From: Austropuccinia psidii
Taxonomy: Eukaryota; Basidiomycota; Pucciniomycetes; Pucciniales; Sphaerophragmiaceae
DNA: 64,000 nt
Assembly (NCBI GenBank): GCA_023105745.1
Contig: JALGQZ010000009.1
Span: 9,088,937 to 9,152,936 of the forward strand
Reading direction: 5' to 3'
Every line of letters begins with the position of its first letter. The stretch's first letter is position 1. Shown piece by piece: positions 1 through 12,218 of the stretch. A program made the position numbers and the translations under genes. The notes beneath the pieces are model-generated. The model saw nothing but the letters and a program-made list of their open reading frames with translations. It did no database searches and had not been told where the DNA came from.

Positions 1-1062
1 TTTCATCCCAGCTTGTAATTACTGTGAATCTTTGAAGATTCAGTGTTTCATGTAGAATAGTCAAAAATGGACTGTAAGTAAAACATTTAATTTTACCAGT
101 AAAAATGTCATTCTTTTTGGTTGTACCATAGTTAATACAGTTCTCCATTAGTCCTGAAAGGTTCAGAAAGATTCCTCAAGAATTGTATTTTTAATGAATT
201 TTTGAAGTTTTTACCTCATTTCTACGTAGAATTGCAAATATCAGTGTTTCACTGGTTTCTATGAGGTAAATCAATGGATACAAGTCCAAAAAGGGTTTTA
301 ATTACTCTTTTGGGGTTTATCCATGGAAAGTCATTAAGCATTGACATGGTTACAGGAGTCTAAGTAGCTCTTTACCTCCTTGGCACGTCAAAATAGCACG
401 TTATTTGCTATTTTCTTAAGTTTTACTGTAGTTGTAACATGGTAACCAAGTTCCCAAAAAGGTTTTAGTTTACCAATTAGGCCAGGATCAGCCATGGATC
501 AAAGCTTTGGAGCTGTCCATACCTCTGCGGCCTCAGAAGTTGGGTACCCTGGCTCTCTTTGATGTCTTTTGTCCCCCTTGCCTATTTTTCACGTCAAAAT
601 AGGAATTTAAGCTTAAAGTGAGATATCCACTATGGGTGTACCAAACGTCCATGTAAGAATACCATGATATTAAGTGCTCAAAACATGCATAACACTATTC
701 TTAGTGTATATGTAACATGGGATTTCTCATATTCCCATTATTTTGGTGTGAAATTAAGAAAAACAAAAGTTTTCACGGATCTTTTATGTGGTATTGAAGT
801 ATTGTCCATTTTACCACCTCAAAGAGTTAATTTGAGCTTATTCACTCTATGGAGCTACCCTGGGTGAATTTTTGTGTATAATCCAAATCCGGTCTTAAAT
901 CCATGTATTTACTTACTCAATAAAAAGTTATTCATCTTTTCTGAAGTTAAAAATGATGAATTTTGGATATATGCATGACTTATGAGTTATGCATAATACA
1001 AAATTTATTTTTAAGATGATTGTGGCCTATTTGGGTATGTAAAATATACCTCAAGGCTCACA
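1..1062 (-). mobile_element. A-family LTR-like repeat, cut by window edge
   Basis: The right end reads GGCTCACA, the reverse complement of the TGTGAGCC that opens the complete A copy at 42671. A piece near 540-580 (GGGTACCCTGGCTCT, then a GTCCC-rich stretch) recurs in the same orientation near 59237-59275 inside another A copy. Only the 5' half of the repeat, read on the minus strand, is present because the window starts inside it. No coding sequence is seen. The reading frame at 664-867 is inside this non-coding repeat and is not a gene. Confidence 0.75.
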
Positions 1063-1240
1063 ATAACCCAAATTAATCCCAATCAATAAACCAATCAATA
1101 ACTCCTGATAAGACCTGAATAAACAGAAACAAAAGAAAAACTTGATTGAGATAGAATTGGGAATGAAATGAGATGGTTAGCAATGATTAAAAAATGACAG
1201 AATCAATTTCCATATGAATATAATGAATGAGATTAAAATT
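1063..1240. other. AT-rich spacer, no gene
   Basis: This is plain AT-rich DNA between two LTRs. Together with 3272-3393 it is the target site of the B-family insertion. The last five bases, AAATT, are the left target-site duplication. Confidence 0.6.
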
Positions 1241-2509
1241 TGTGAGCCTTTGAGATATGACCACATACCCAATAAGGTCACAAAAAGATTAAGAATAATT
1301 ATACCTTTAATATAATTATACTAAAATTACTTAGAATAATTATACATTAAAATTAATTACTTAAATATACAAAAAATACCATAAATTAACACAAAAATTG
1401 GTTTAACTTAAAAACCAATGAACAAACATGTAAAATAAATTATACCATTGGATTCCTCATGGAAAAATACACATATACCATTTTTATGGCATATCTGTGA
1501 AGTCAATATTTAATGAATTATAAGGTATAATACCTTATAAAAACCATAAAATCCTATTTATCTCAGAAACCAATGTATCAACATGTGAAATAAATTGTAC
1601 CAGTGGATTCCCCATAAACATCCACACATAAAACAATTAATAAGCTAATTCTCAAAGTCAATACTTAAGGAATTATCCTGAATATATGCACTTTTTTGGT
1701 CAACGCATATATTCAAGGATCATAGCTAATATCTTCTAAACTATACATGATAGAATGATGAACCAAAAATAAAGTCACCACGTAATTACTGTAAGAACAC
1801 AGATATGAACTTTATTTTACAAATTATAAACAAGGTTAAAACCTATGATGAAATATTGATAAAAATCAACAGAGCTGTTGACCACTTTGTTGTGAAAGTG
1901 GCCCAAACTTAAAAAAAAGTATACAGTTGGATTCTACTAGTTCATTCGTGAAGAATGATGTAATTTTTATTATTAAATTCAGGGTATAACCCCCTGAAAT
2001 CAAGGTTTGAAGTTTAAAATATTGAATTTCGACAGAAAAGATGAGTTACAAGAAAAATCATCAAAATTAGAGTTTTGATGATGTAATGATAAGCTCTTGG
2101 CAGCATAATAAGGTTATGCCAGGCTATCAGAATTCACTCTCTGAATTGCTGTAGCGTGTAAATTTTAAAAGTTATTGAAGATCAAAGTTTGAGCTTAAAT
2201 TGAGCAGTTATGATCACCTACTGTAACCTTAAATTAAGTTTAACAGTCACAAGAGTGATAAAATTGGTGAATACTATTAGTTTATGATTAAAACTAATAA
2301 AATCCACGAAATTTGGGGTTCTGCCAAGCCTCTGATGTCATCAAACTTAAAGTTACAGTGATAACTTTAAATAATGGTGCAATAATGATGTAAGATGGTT
2401 TGATCATGATGTAATCACCCTCAAACCTTACAATATTGATCAATTCCAGTGGATATGATCAGTACACGTCTACTAGAAGCCTGTTGGACTCTAGGAGGGA
2501 GGTATTTAC

Positions 2510-2517
2510 TATAAATA
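2510..2517 (+). promoter_or_regulatory. TATA box of B-family LTR
   Basis: TATAAATA is followed by AGAGCTC and a pyrimidine-rich CTCTATTTTCCCCTCAG stretch. The same box is kept in the inverted copy at about 15993-16001. It is a plausible core promoter for LTR transcription. The position is conserved but transcription is inferred. Confidence 0.6.
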
Positions 2518-3212
2518 GAGCTCTTTTTACTCTATTTTCCCCTCAGACGCATCAAAAACATTAAATCAATTAAATAAAAGGTAATTTCTTTATTCTTTAT
2601 ATGTAAAACTCTTATATTATTAAAGACCAAAGACCATCTTATTATTAATCACCACTTTTACGTGATTAAATCAATTTTTTAATTGTTTTTGTTATAAATC
2701 TCTCTATAAACTCATTTCCACGTAAAATCAAGAATTTTTAGTAAAATTTCTTTATTTTTTATTGTAAATACAATTTGAAAAAGTTGTATTATATTCTTTT
2801 GGCGTAAAATATCTCAAAATTATTATCTTAAGTGCTAAAAGTAGGTTATTTCATCTTATTATAATAATTTCTCTCTTATTATTGCTCTTAATAATCTTTA
2901 TTTAATATAAATAGTATTTATATTAATATATAACTTTAATATTGGTAATATTATTGTTATTAATTGTTTTTTATTTATAAAAAACAATTTTTTACGCCTT
3001 TATTATTTGTTTGTAACAATAATAAAGAGCTTTATAATATATTAATTATTTTATATTAATATATTATTTTCAATATTATAATCTTTTATAATATTAATTA
3101 TATTATTATATTTATTTAATAATATAATATTTTTACGCCATAATAATAATAATTCTTTATTATTATTATTATTTTAATCTTATTTATTTCAATTATAAGG
3201 ACATTCAGAGTA

Positions 3213-3246
3213 CAATAAGTAAAAAATTAGTAATTTTTACTTATTG
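3213..3246 (+). other. Terminal hairpin of B-family LTR
   Basis: CAATAAGTAAAAA pairs with TTTTTACTTATTG across a short loop, 20 bases before the LTR end. The same palindrome is intact in the inverted copy (15266-15299). It may serve RNA 3'-end formation or reverse transcription. That function is inference. Confidence 0.65.
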
Positions 3247-3393
3247 TTTCATAGTCAAACCTTACAAAATTGATGAGATAAAATCATTATCATTAGAGAA
3301 TCATAAAGTCATGAAAAAGCCATAATTGATGAATGAGAGAAATGAATATAAATGGCTGAAAAGAAAGAATCAAATATGAGTTAATTAATTTAA

Positions 3394-4200
3394 TGTTGCA
3401 GGGGCTCTTCTAAGTGAAGAGGGCCTGGCACTCAGTAAACTGGGACTCACTTATGGAGGGCTCAAGGATATGGTAAGAAAGAAATACACTTAAGAGTGTT
3501 AAGAGTTGAATTACTAAATAAAAGAGTATAAGAAAAGCAGCAACAGAAGAATAAGAGCAAGAAATAAAAAAGCCAACCACAAACCAGTCCAAGTCCACTG
3601 TTTCAACCTGTCAGAATGGAAAGAGAAGGGTTAATAAGGATATGGCCACCCAGCTCATACTGTACAGGCAAAGAAAGAAAAGGCAAAGACTAACTTAAAA
3701 TTAAATAATTATAATACCCAAAAAGAAGGATAAGAATAAGCATAAAATAATAAATAAACTAAATTAATTAACTGGGGAAAAGTCCCCAGGGGGGAGGAAG
3801 AGGGGCTGGTATATGTGAGAATAACCAGCCCTGATCCAGACAGAGAATTTTCATGAGAATAATTAATGATTGAATTGAGTCTGGCCAATACAGGTCCTGT
3901 ACAGCTGTACAGGATCTGTACAAAAGGTGTGGTGGTATTGAGTGATCATACAGTTTCAGGATGGTGTATCTAAACTGTATTGGGTAATCCCAACCTGTAC
4001 AAGTATTGACAGACTGTATGCATATTTCAGCAACAGAAGATTGCTGAAACCGAATATTTATGAACCAGGCTGTATGCATATTTCAGCAACAGAAGATTGC
4101 TGAAACTGAATATTGATTCACAAAGTGGATTTGCTGGGTTTGAGATGTTTGAGTGGGTGTAAGTATGAGTGTCCTTACCCCCTGCTTGATGGTTGCTACA
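3394..4200 (-). mobile_element. E-family (chromovirus) LTR, old copy
   Basis: The low end (TGTTGCAGGGGCTCTTCT) matches the low end of the better copy at 20534, and the high end (GGTTGCTACA) matches GGTTGTTACA at 21223. The two share long blocks, for example the GGGGAAAAGTCCCCAGG palindrome near 3775-3792. The full-length relative is the plus-strand E3 LTR at 45317-46840. No target-site duplication is visible (TTTAA against CCACC), so one end may be lost. The apparent minus-strand frame at 3768-4079 lies wholly inside this LTR. Confidence 0.75.
4014..4113 (+). repeat. Tandem duplication, 56-base period
   Basis: Two copies of about 44 bases, beginning CTGTATGCATATTTCAGCAA, are spaced 56 bases apart inside the E-family LTR. 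Each holds a small hairpin (TTCAGCAA / TTGCTGAA). The related LTR at 20534 has only one copy of the motif, near 21095, so the duplication is private to this LTR. Confidence 0.85.
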
Positions 4201-7200
4201 CCACCTTTTAGTTACTAAACTGTTTCAATGTGAATATTCTCTGAATTAATGTTTTTCTTATTGTAAAGATATTGAAGATCATTTGAAATAATATTTATCA
4301 CAAATATGATTGATTATTTTGATGATATAAAGGATCAAACAAATGAATGATTTTGAACTTCTCAAAAAAACAGCTACAGAATATTTCTTCTAAGGCTTCC
4401 AAAATCTCATAGAATAATTGAAGGGACTATACTCAAAAACAATCATCTAACTTTAAATCAAAATTGCACAAAACTTTGTCACATAATATTATGACAACCA
4501 CTTAATTACTTTATGTGGTCACAAAAATGTTTATGGTCAATAAATAATGAACCTTCTATTAGTTTAGGTGTGGATTTATTTATTTTCTTATGGACAACCT
4601 AACCCGAATTGAAATAAAAGAGAGCTTTATTCCTCTTTCACTCTATATATCACATTCATTTCACTTAACCTATAGAAAATTCCTAATTTTTTATCAAAAT
4701 ATATCTTCCTGTGGATTATCAATTATGAGACTAGCTAAGACAGAATAAATTCAACTATTAATTTACCTACCAAGCTTTAATATTCTATATCTCAAGCTTT
4801 AATTTTCCATTATGATTTTGGAATCCTTTTCTCATTGATCAAAAAAATCCATTATTCTTCTATAATACATTTTAGATATATTCCTGTTTGTCAATTAGTC
4901 ACTAAAGGGTGAATTTTTACCTTTATTACTTTCCCAAAGAGATTGTTTTCATATAGTTAATGCTTTTTAACACATAAATAATTCCACGTTGGGGTAATGA
5001 CCAAAAGGATGTTTCTTGTTGAAATTCTATATTATCAAGTTAAAGAAAATTTCTTCATATCCAAAGTAATTGTTTTTGGGGGAATAATTGATTAATTATT
5101 GAAAAAATGTATATATAAGAAAAATGAATATGAAGTTTTTAAAAATTTCTAATTAATAGTTTAGTTAAGGTTATTAATTTAATTGATCTAAATTTTAATA
5201 AATAAGAATAATAATCTTTCAATAATATTCATTTCCTTCAAAAACTTTTTATTTTTGTATATCCTTGAGAACTTTTGAATTCTTATCCTTGTTTTTTCTT
5301 TCATCATAAAAAGAATTTTAAAATAATATAATATATTTAGATTTAAAGGATTATGAAGAATTCTAGTTCTTTTTTTTAATGATTAATTAAAAAAATCATA
5401 TTTTATTGGTTCCATTGTTTTTCTTTTTTATGAAATGATTGGTAATAGACTGAAAAAATATAAAGATAAAAAAAAACAATTAGAATCAGAGTATAAGCTC
5501 AAAATTAAAAACAATTAAATAATGAAATTTTTAAGGAAAGAAATTAAAGCAAAAATTAAATCAAATTTTATAGTACATATTATGGATCATATGATACCAA
5601 ATGAAGTTAAAGAATACTTAAAAAAATAATTAAGTCAATGTATCAATTAAATGAATAAAATGAAATCTAAGATAAATTATAAAGAAATAAAATTTATAAA
5701 ATTTTATTCCCAATTGGGTACCTTTGAAATGACCCAATTAGAATAAATAGATCAAAACTCTCAATCAATTAAAGTTTTTTTTGGAAATATATTGATTAGA
5801 ATTAGTAAGATAATTTCTGAGCTTTTTTGGTAGTTTCATTTCAATTTTTTTAAATAAATTTATCATGTTAAGAAAATTTTGATTTTTTTCCTTTTTTCAA
5901 ATGATTTAAACCCTTGAGATAGTTCTCATAAAACCTTTTTTTTTTTTTTGAAAACTCAAAAATTTTAAATCTTAATTTCATGATTTTAGCCTACTTGGAA
6001 TATTTTCAAAAAAAAAAGAATTTCGTTGATGAAATTTAAAAATCATTAATTCTTGAAAGCATAAATAATAAATTAGAAATTAAATTTCAAATTAATATAA
6101 ATTTTTTGTTCTGGAGGCTTAGTAATTTCTTTTGGATAGATTATTTTTTGTGAATTATTCATAATAAATTCACTCCCTTTGAGACTAGACAACTAGTTTT
6201 TTTGCTTTTAATATATAGATATTTGATTAACTATAATATCATTAGATAAATATCTTCAAAAATCATTAAGTCATTAATTAACTAAAATAATTACAAATTG
6301 ATGATTATTACATATATAAGTTGAATAATATTCTTTGGAATCATTGGCTTTTTACTCTATATTTTCTTAATTTAGGAAATAATTCTCTTTAATTTATCAA
6401 ATTACTTAAGAGTCAAGTGATATTGATGTAATTATACATAGCTCATAGCCTGTTAAAAAATAGCTAGTTTTTAACAGGAAATATCAAGGATTGAACTTAA
6501 TTGGTCTTTATATCTCTTTAAAGTAACTTCCTCTCTTATGGAAAATAAGTGTCAATAAGAGTTAAAAGCATTCAAAAAACTAAGAAATTATATTTTTGAG
6601 AGAAATAAGAAAGATTTTTAATGGTCCCAAGATGCTGAAGGATCACATTTTTCTTTACTATAATCATTGAGGATTATTTAAAGCTACTATATCACTGAAA
6701 AAACTCCTTAATTACTTTGAATTTCAAAATTATCAACATCTGAAAGAAAAGTAAGGAGATATTGCCCAAAACTTAATAATGTGATTATTATCAAACAATT
6801 CAATTTTAAAGAAAATTCCACATAGGGGTATACCTCAGGGATTTCTGCTCAAAAATACTGTTTTTTAGCCATAGACACAAAATAAAAAAACATTAAGGAA
6901 TAATTAAGAAATAGGAATATTTATATGAAATTTATGAATCTGAAGCTAATTAAATCATAAAATAACCTTAATTAACTTTTTAAATCTAAGGTGTGATGTT
7001 TAATTTTTGGGTTAGCCTTTGATTTACAATACAGCTGATAAATGCTTTAAACCCTTTTTCCAAATCACATTTATGCCTTGGTAATTAATAAAAGAAATAA
7101 ATATCCGAAAAATTTCAGAAAAAAAGGCAAAAATGCATTCTTCAAAAATTCTCTAGCCCCCAGAGGCTTCATTTGGCATAAAGCTGACTTTTAATTTGGC

Positions 7201-8114
7201 CAACATTCATCAATTTTATATGGTTAAAAAAGCTTATCAATAAGTGTTTAAATTTAGTTTGATTCTAATTACTAGGACTGAGGAGAATAGTTAACTAAGA
7301 AAATCCCAGAAAACTTTGATTAAATCCTACAGCTTGAATAACCTCCAAATAGAAAAATACAAAAAAAGTTACTTTTTTCCTCATAGGTTGATAATTTTGA
7401 CTTACTTATACATTTTCATGAAAATTGCTTAAATCAATTTTTCATTTCTTGAAATTTAGTTTTCCATTTTTAGACCCCATAATTTTAAAAGTAAATTAAA
7501 TTAAAAAATAGTCAAACAAACAGAATTCCAACTAGATAACACACTCAGATTCAAAATTAGGGGGCTGGTAAAATCACATAAGGGAATGGGTGTGAGTTGG
7601 TAAGTTCTTATGTATTTTTACCAAGATCTTACATGTCTTTCATCAAAACTGGAAATTATTTGTGTTTCTTCAATAAGTTTATTTTTATTTTTCAACAAAA
7701 CTCAGACAATTTCCCAATACAATAACCCTTTTTTATAAGATTCTTTCCCTTTCTTGAGTCCCACAGGCTGTATGCCCTCACTGAAGGTTTTTAAACATTT
7801 ATTTTTGGCTTCCCCACACTTCCTTTTCCTAAAAATGGAATATTTTGAATTTTTGAAAATAAGAAAAATATATATCTCATACATATTTTTGGGTTTTGTT
7901 ATCAACAACCGTCTATTAAGCATGGAATTTTTCATTCAAAAAAAATCAAGTAAATTCCCTTTTCAATTTTTATGAATGAATTGTTTAAAAAAATGATAAA
8001 AAAATGTAAAAAAATCCATTGTGATTGATGAACCAAAAAAAACAACAAAATATTATAAAAAAACTTGTTTGAGGAATGTCAAATGAAAGGGCAGCCCAGA
8101 TTAATGCTTTCACC
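4201..8114. other. AT-rich gene-free DNA
   Basis: About 3.9 kb with long A and T runs and no convincing reading frame, domain motif or LTR end. The overlapping frames at 7702-7975 are low-complexity Phe/Leu/Lys sequence on both strands and look like chance. I see nothing else here. It may be fully decayed transposon sequence. Confidence 0.55.
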
Positions 8115-9530
8115 TTTCAGGCTGAGTCTATGATGAATTAGTAATATAGGTATAGACAATTTCAAATTTGACTGTGAAATGGATATTTCAAGTTAAAAAA
8201 GGTTTATAAGTGATAATTGAAGGGCTTTACTATAAGGAATAGTGGTGGTGAGCACTGCTGAAAGCCCTGGATGCAGTATTTATCTGTTGGGTTACAATAA
8301 TAAAGACCAGAATAATTAAAATTAAGATTATATGTGGTTATTTTCCAAGATTATAACTGATTTGGACAGTTGTACTATGTAGGAATTCAAGAGCAGGATG
8401 GGGATTCCTCTTTTGGGAAGAAAAAGAGCCCTTTTTATCCTGAATTTGAGTGAAAAGGTCCTCTAGACCACTTCACTTGGAGGAAATGGAGATTTTTGAC
8501 TTCAGAGTACTGAGTTGTGGGTTTAAAAAGGCCTTTATACTCTGTATTGGGCTCAGATATGGCTTCGAACCCACATCTGAACAGTTTTCCCAAATATAGG
8601 GTGAACATTTTCATCTGGGGACCACACAGCCCTTGTCTGATGTGTATGACCAGTAAAATGCTGTACAGAACCTGTATGGGACTGCAGTATTGACCAAACT
8701 ATGAGATATTCAAGTATAAACAAGCTTCTTTGTCTATTTTACACCTCATAATCATAGTTATGGGATAGTATTCCACAGTAAAGGTGTATTGGCAAAACTG
8801 TGAGATTTTAACCTTAAACCTGCTATAGCTTTGTTAGTTTTTGAGGTATTGAGCTCAAAAACGGCTCATTTTGTAGTCCTGGATGAGATCTAAACAATGG
8901 TACCTCATTTGGTATGGGTAGCATTAAATATGGCAAAGTTATGCCATGTTTGATTTTAGTTATCCATACATATGATTTTCGCAAAATATGTATGGAGGGT
9001 GTTTGCCACATAGCTTTTGTTCTAAATAAGATAGATGTGAATGGATGGAGCCATAAGATAGCCCTGATTGTCCTCTTCCCACAATGACCTCAATACAGGT
9101 ATCTCACACTCAAACTGTAGAAGGTAGATGAGAGGTGAATATTTATTTACCCTCATTTGACCTTATTTTGGCCATACCTTCTGAAGTTTTTCTGCTAGCT
9201 CAATTTTTCTAGTACCATTGGATAGCGCTAATTGAGAGCTTTTACTTAAATACCAATTTGATGGGGTTCAACCTCTTCCTCTGGATTTTAGATGACAGGT
9301 GAAAATTGAGGTTTATGCTCAGCACTTACTTTGAGCTTGAATAACTTGGTTATTCTTTGTCCTATGATTATGGGAATTGTATATTTAGAAACAAGTGAGT
9401 TTCTCCTTTCCTTTGATAAATTTTGGGATGGTTTGGATCAGCTCCATATTTTGGTGGTATTTTTCTCTACCATTGGTTCATGGTATTTGGCTGTCATGCT
9501 TGTGCTTGGGTTTGGAGTCACAGGCTGATA
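8115..9530 (-). mobile_element. 3' LTR of G1b
   Basis: On the minus strand it begins TATCAGCCTGTGACTC (G1 consensus TGTCAGCC) directly after the polypurine tract and ends GACTCAGCCTGAAA (consensus ...CTGACA). Both terminal dinucleotides are therefore mutated. Its length of 1416 bases is close to the 1422 and 1437 bases of the G1a LTRs. The conserved LTR hairpin is at 8540-8603, with several mismatches. Short frames inside it (8823-9011, 9331-9528) are not genes. Confidence 0.9.
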
Positions 9531-9545
9531 TACCCTCCCTCCAAA
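9531..9545 (-). other. Polypurine tract of G1b
   Basis: Read on the minus strand, TTTGGAGGGAGGGTA lies immediately 5' of the 3' LTR. It corresponds to AGAGGGAGGGTA before the G1a 3' LTR and would prime plus-strand DNA synthesis. Confidence 0.8.
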
Positions 9546-10783
9546 AAAGGCTCATCATTTATGAGACTGTTTAGCCCTCCAAGAGGCACTTAATCTTCTC
9601 AGGTGAAGCTTACCATCTGGTATGGCATCTTCTGCCAACCATTTGTCCTTATCTGCTTTCAGGTTCTTGAACCTGACCAAATATTGTCTCTGGTCTTTAC
9701 CATCAAGTCTCATCTTCCTGGACTTGATGATCTTCTTTGCAGGGAAAGGGGTGTTTTACACTTCCAGTATGTCCTGTGGAGTGGGGTTCTTGTTTCTAGA
9801 GGGGAATTTCTCCACTCCTGTTTGGAAATAAGGTTTGACCAAACTCCCTGGAAATACTGCATGTTTCCTAGAAAATTCCTCCATAAGTTTGACCTCCACT
9901 GCATTCTTCCCTATCAATTTGCTTATTGTGAAGGTTTAACAAATGAGTTCCTCATTTTATTTGGTCCCTTGAGGTTATTGAAGCTGAGAGTAGACACTAA
10001 CACTTGATCCCTTCTTTGAATTCTGGTTCCATGTGTGTCTTCTCATACCTCTGTTTATTATACTCTTTAGCCTCAGCTTGAGCTTAGCAGCTGTATAACA
10101 TGCTCTCTTCAACATATCATAGAGGTCTGTAGCTGTTGGGTGGATAGTGAGAAGATTCTTTGTAAATCAATACATAGGCAATAGGGAGTTCCACCCTTTT
10201 TCTACCAGTGAAGGTGATTTCCCTGTGGTAGAGTGCTGGCTTGTGTTGTAAGCCACTCGGACTGCTGGTAGGAGTGTGACCCAGTAATGGGTGTATCCTT
10301 CATGGTCCTTATATTCCATTCAATATGCACAGAATCTTCTGATAATGTCCTCCATTGTTTGGATCATCCTTTCAGCTAATCCATCTGTCTTTGGACGATA
10401 AGATGTAGAAAATGCAAGTTTTGTTCCCAGCATGTCATAGAGGTTGGTCCAAAATTCTCTTGTGACTTTTGGGTCCCTATAATTAATGAGAATATTAGGA
10501 ACTCCAAATTTGGATATAATGTTATTCCAAAAGAACAGGGCTGTATCCATAGCTTTTTCCTCTTTGTGACATGGTAGGCACCTTACACTTTTAATATACC
10601 TATCAGCTATGACCAGGAAAGAATTTAAGCTTTCTTTGCCTCCTGGGACAAGTCCATGTTGATGGTTTCCCTAGGGTGTTTGGGTTCTTCTATATGTGAA
10701 AGAAGCCCATATTTCTTCCCACATTTTCTGTTTTCCTTCTGGAATCTTTCACAAGTGTTGATGTATTCAATCAACTCTTGTTC
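9546..10783 (-). pseudogene. pol: G1b pol, integrase core to chromodomain (broken)
   Basis: The C-terminal third of pol. The segment at 10550-10320 reads W-N-N-I-I, then Y-R-D-P-K at the second catalytic Asp of integrase (S-D-R-D-P-K in G1a), then [10 protein letters not shown] with the catalytic Glu. Further down, 10007-9603 in changing frames covers the C-terminal integrase region and the chromodomain-like tail seen in G1a at 55591-55704. The zinc-finger end of integrase with C-E-R-F (a lost second Cys of the CxxC) is at 10783-10620. Frameshifts separate the pieces. The long plus-strand frame at 9603-10007 is the antisense of this region. Confidence 0.88.
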
Positions 10784-12218
10784 TGTCAGCCTGTGAGTCA
10801 CAACCAAAGCACAAGCATGACAGCCAAATAACTTAAACCAATGGTAAATCTAAGATACCACCAAAACATGGAGCTGAGCCACCCAGCTAAAAAAGGTATC
10901 AAAAAAAAGAGGAAACTCACCTCCTTCAAAAATATAAGTCCCATCATCATTTGACAGAGAATAACAAATTTATTTGTGCTCAAAGTTGTTGCTGAGCATA
11001 AACCTTAATTTTCACCTCCCATCTAAAATCCAGAGGACAAGGCTTAACCCCAGCAAATGGGTACTCAAATCAAAGCTCTACATCAGGTCTATCCAATGTT
11101 ACTAGCCAAATTGATCTAACACCAAAACTACAGAAGTCATGGCAAAAATAAGTTCAAATAAGGGTGAATAAAATATTCACCTCTCATCTAACTTCTGGCG
11201 TTTTAGTGTGAGATACGTATACTGGGGTTTTTGGAAAGGTCACAATCAGGGCTATCTGGTGGTGCCTTTCATTTACCCATATATCATCTAGAACAAAGGT
11301 TATGGGGCAAACAAGTTCCATATGTATGATTTTGAGAAAATCATACATATGGATAACAAAGCTTGTACATGACATGAATTTGCCATATTGAATGTTACAC
11401 ATACCAAATGAAGTAACATTGTTTAGATAACATCCAAGGATACACAATGAACCAACTTGCAGCTTAATATATTGATAACTGACAAAGTTATGTCAGCTTT
11501 AAGGTCCAAATCCCACAGTTAGACCAATACAGCCTTATTGTGGGATAACATCCCATTACCATGATTATGAGGTGTCAAACATACAAAGAAGCATGTTTAT
11601 ACTTCAAAAACTCATAGTTTATTCAATACTGGGAACGCATGAAAGTTCTGTACAGAATTCTACACATCATACATGTCAGAAGAGGGCTGTGTGGTCTCCA
11701 GATGAAAGGCTTAACCCTGTATTGGGGAAAACTGCCCAGATGTGCTTTCAAAACCACATCTGAGCCCAATACAGAGTAAACCGGCCTAGTGAAAACCACA
11801 AGCCAGTACTCTGAAGTGAGAAATCTTCACTTCCTCTATGTGGATGTTTTAGAGGGCCATTCCACCCCTTTTCATGATAAAAGGAGGCCTTTTCTCTGCC
11901 AGAAAAGGAATCCCCACCCTTCTCTTGAATTTCTATGTAGTACAACCAGAAAAAACAGTTATACTATTGGAAAACAGGTCAGGTATACTTTAAATCTAAT
12001 TATTTTAGTTCTTATTATAGTAATACAACTGGTAAGACTGCAACAAGGGCTTTCAGAAGCACTCCCCACCACTATTTTTCAATAGTAAAAGCCCTTATTA
12101 CTTTTTTAAAACCCTTATCATCTACATCAAACATTTGTAAATTAATTTTACCATGTCACAGTCATATTTAAAGTTGTAAATATTCTTATTACAGCTTCAT
12201 CATAGACTCAGCCTGACA
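10784..12218 (+). mobile_element. Solo LTR of G1 family inserted in G1b pol
   Basis: It starts TGTCAGCCTGTGAGTC and ends GACTCAGCCTGACA, 1435 bases, in the opposite orientation to its host. TGTTC flanks it on both sides (10779-10783 and 12219-12223), an exact 5-base target duplication. With the LTR removed, the integrase frame reads through W-W-T-Q-W-E-Q-E-L, as expected from the sister element. The LTR hairpin is at 11715-11774. The frames at 11572-12085 are LTR sequence. Confidence 0.95.

Larger units (their letters stand above)
1241..3266 (+). mobile_element. B-family solo LTR (B1)
   Basis: The unit starts TGTGAGCCTTTGAG and ends CAAACCTTACA, so it has the TG...CA ends of an LTR. It is flanked on both sides by AAATT (1236-1240 and 3267-3271), an exact 5-base target-site duplication. 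A second copy lies inverted at 15246-17234. Both carry a TATA box, a CpG-poor AT-rich body and a terminal hairpin. No reading frame is conserved. A solo LTR left by recombination between the two LTRs of a retrotransposon is the simplest reading. A non-autonomous LTR element is possible. Confidence 0.88.

Noticed and set aside
1241..3266. A/B/C units as TIR DNA transposons, because both ends contain TGT(A/G)AG
   Set aside because: The inverted match covers only a few bases, while TG...CA ends and 5-base duplications fit LTRs better. It remains possible for a non-autonomous unit.
3394..4200. Solo E-family LTR with target-site duplication
   Set aside because: The flanks TTTAA and CCACC do not match, so I report only an LTR copy without a proven insertion site.
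7702..7975. Overlapping plus and minus frames in AT-rich DNA as genes
   Set aside because: Low-complexity Phe/Leu/Lys composition on both strands and no homologous copy in the window.
9603..10007. A 134-codon plus-strand ORF
   Set aside because: It is antisense to the G1b integrase and chromodomain region on the minus strand.
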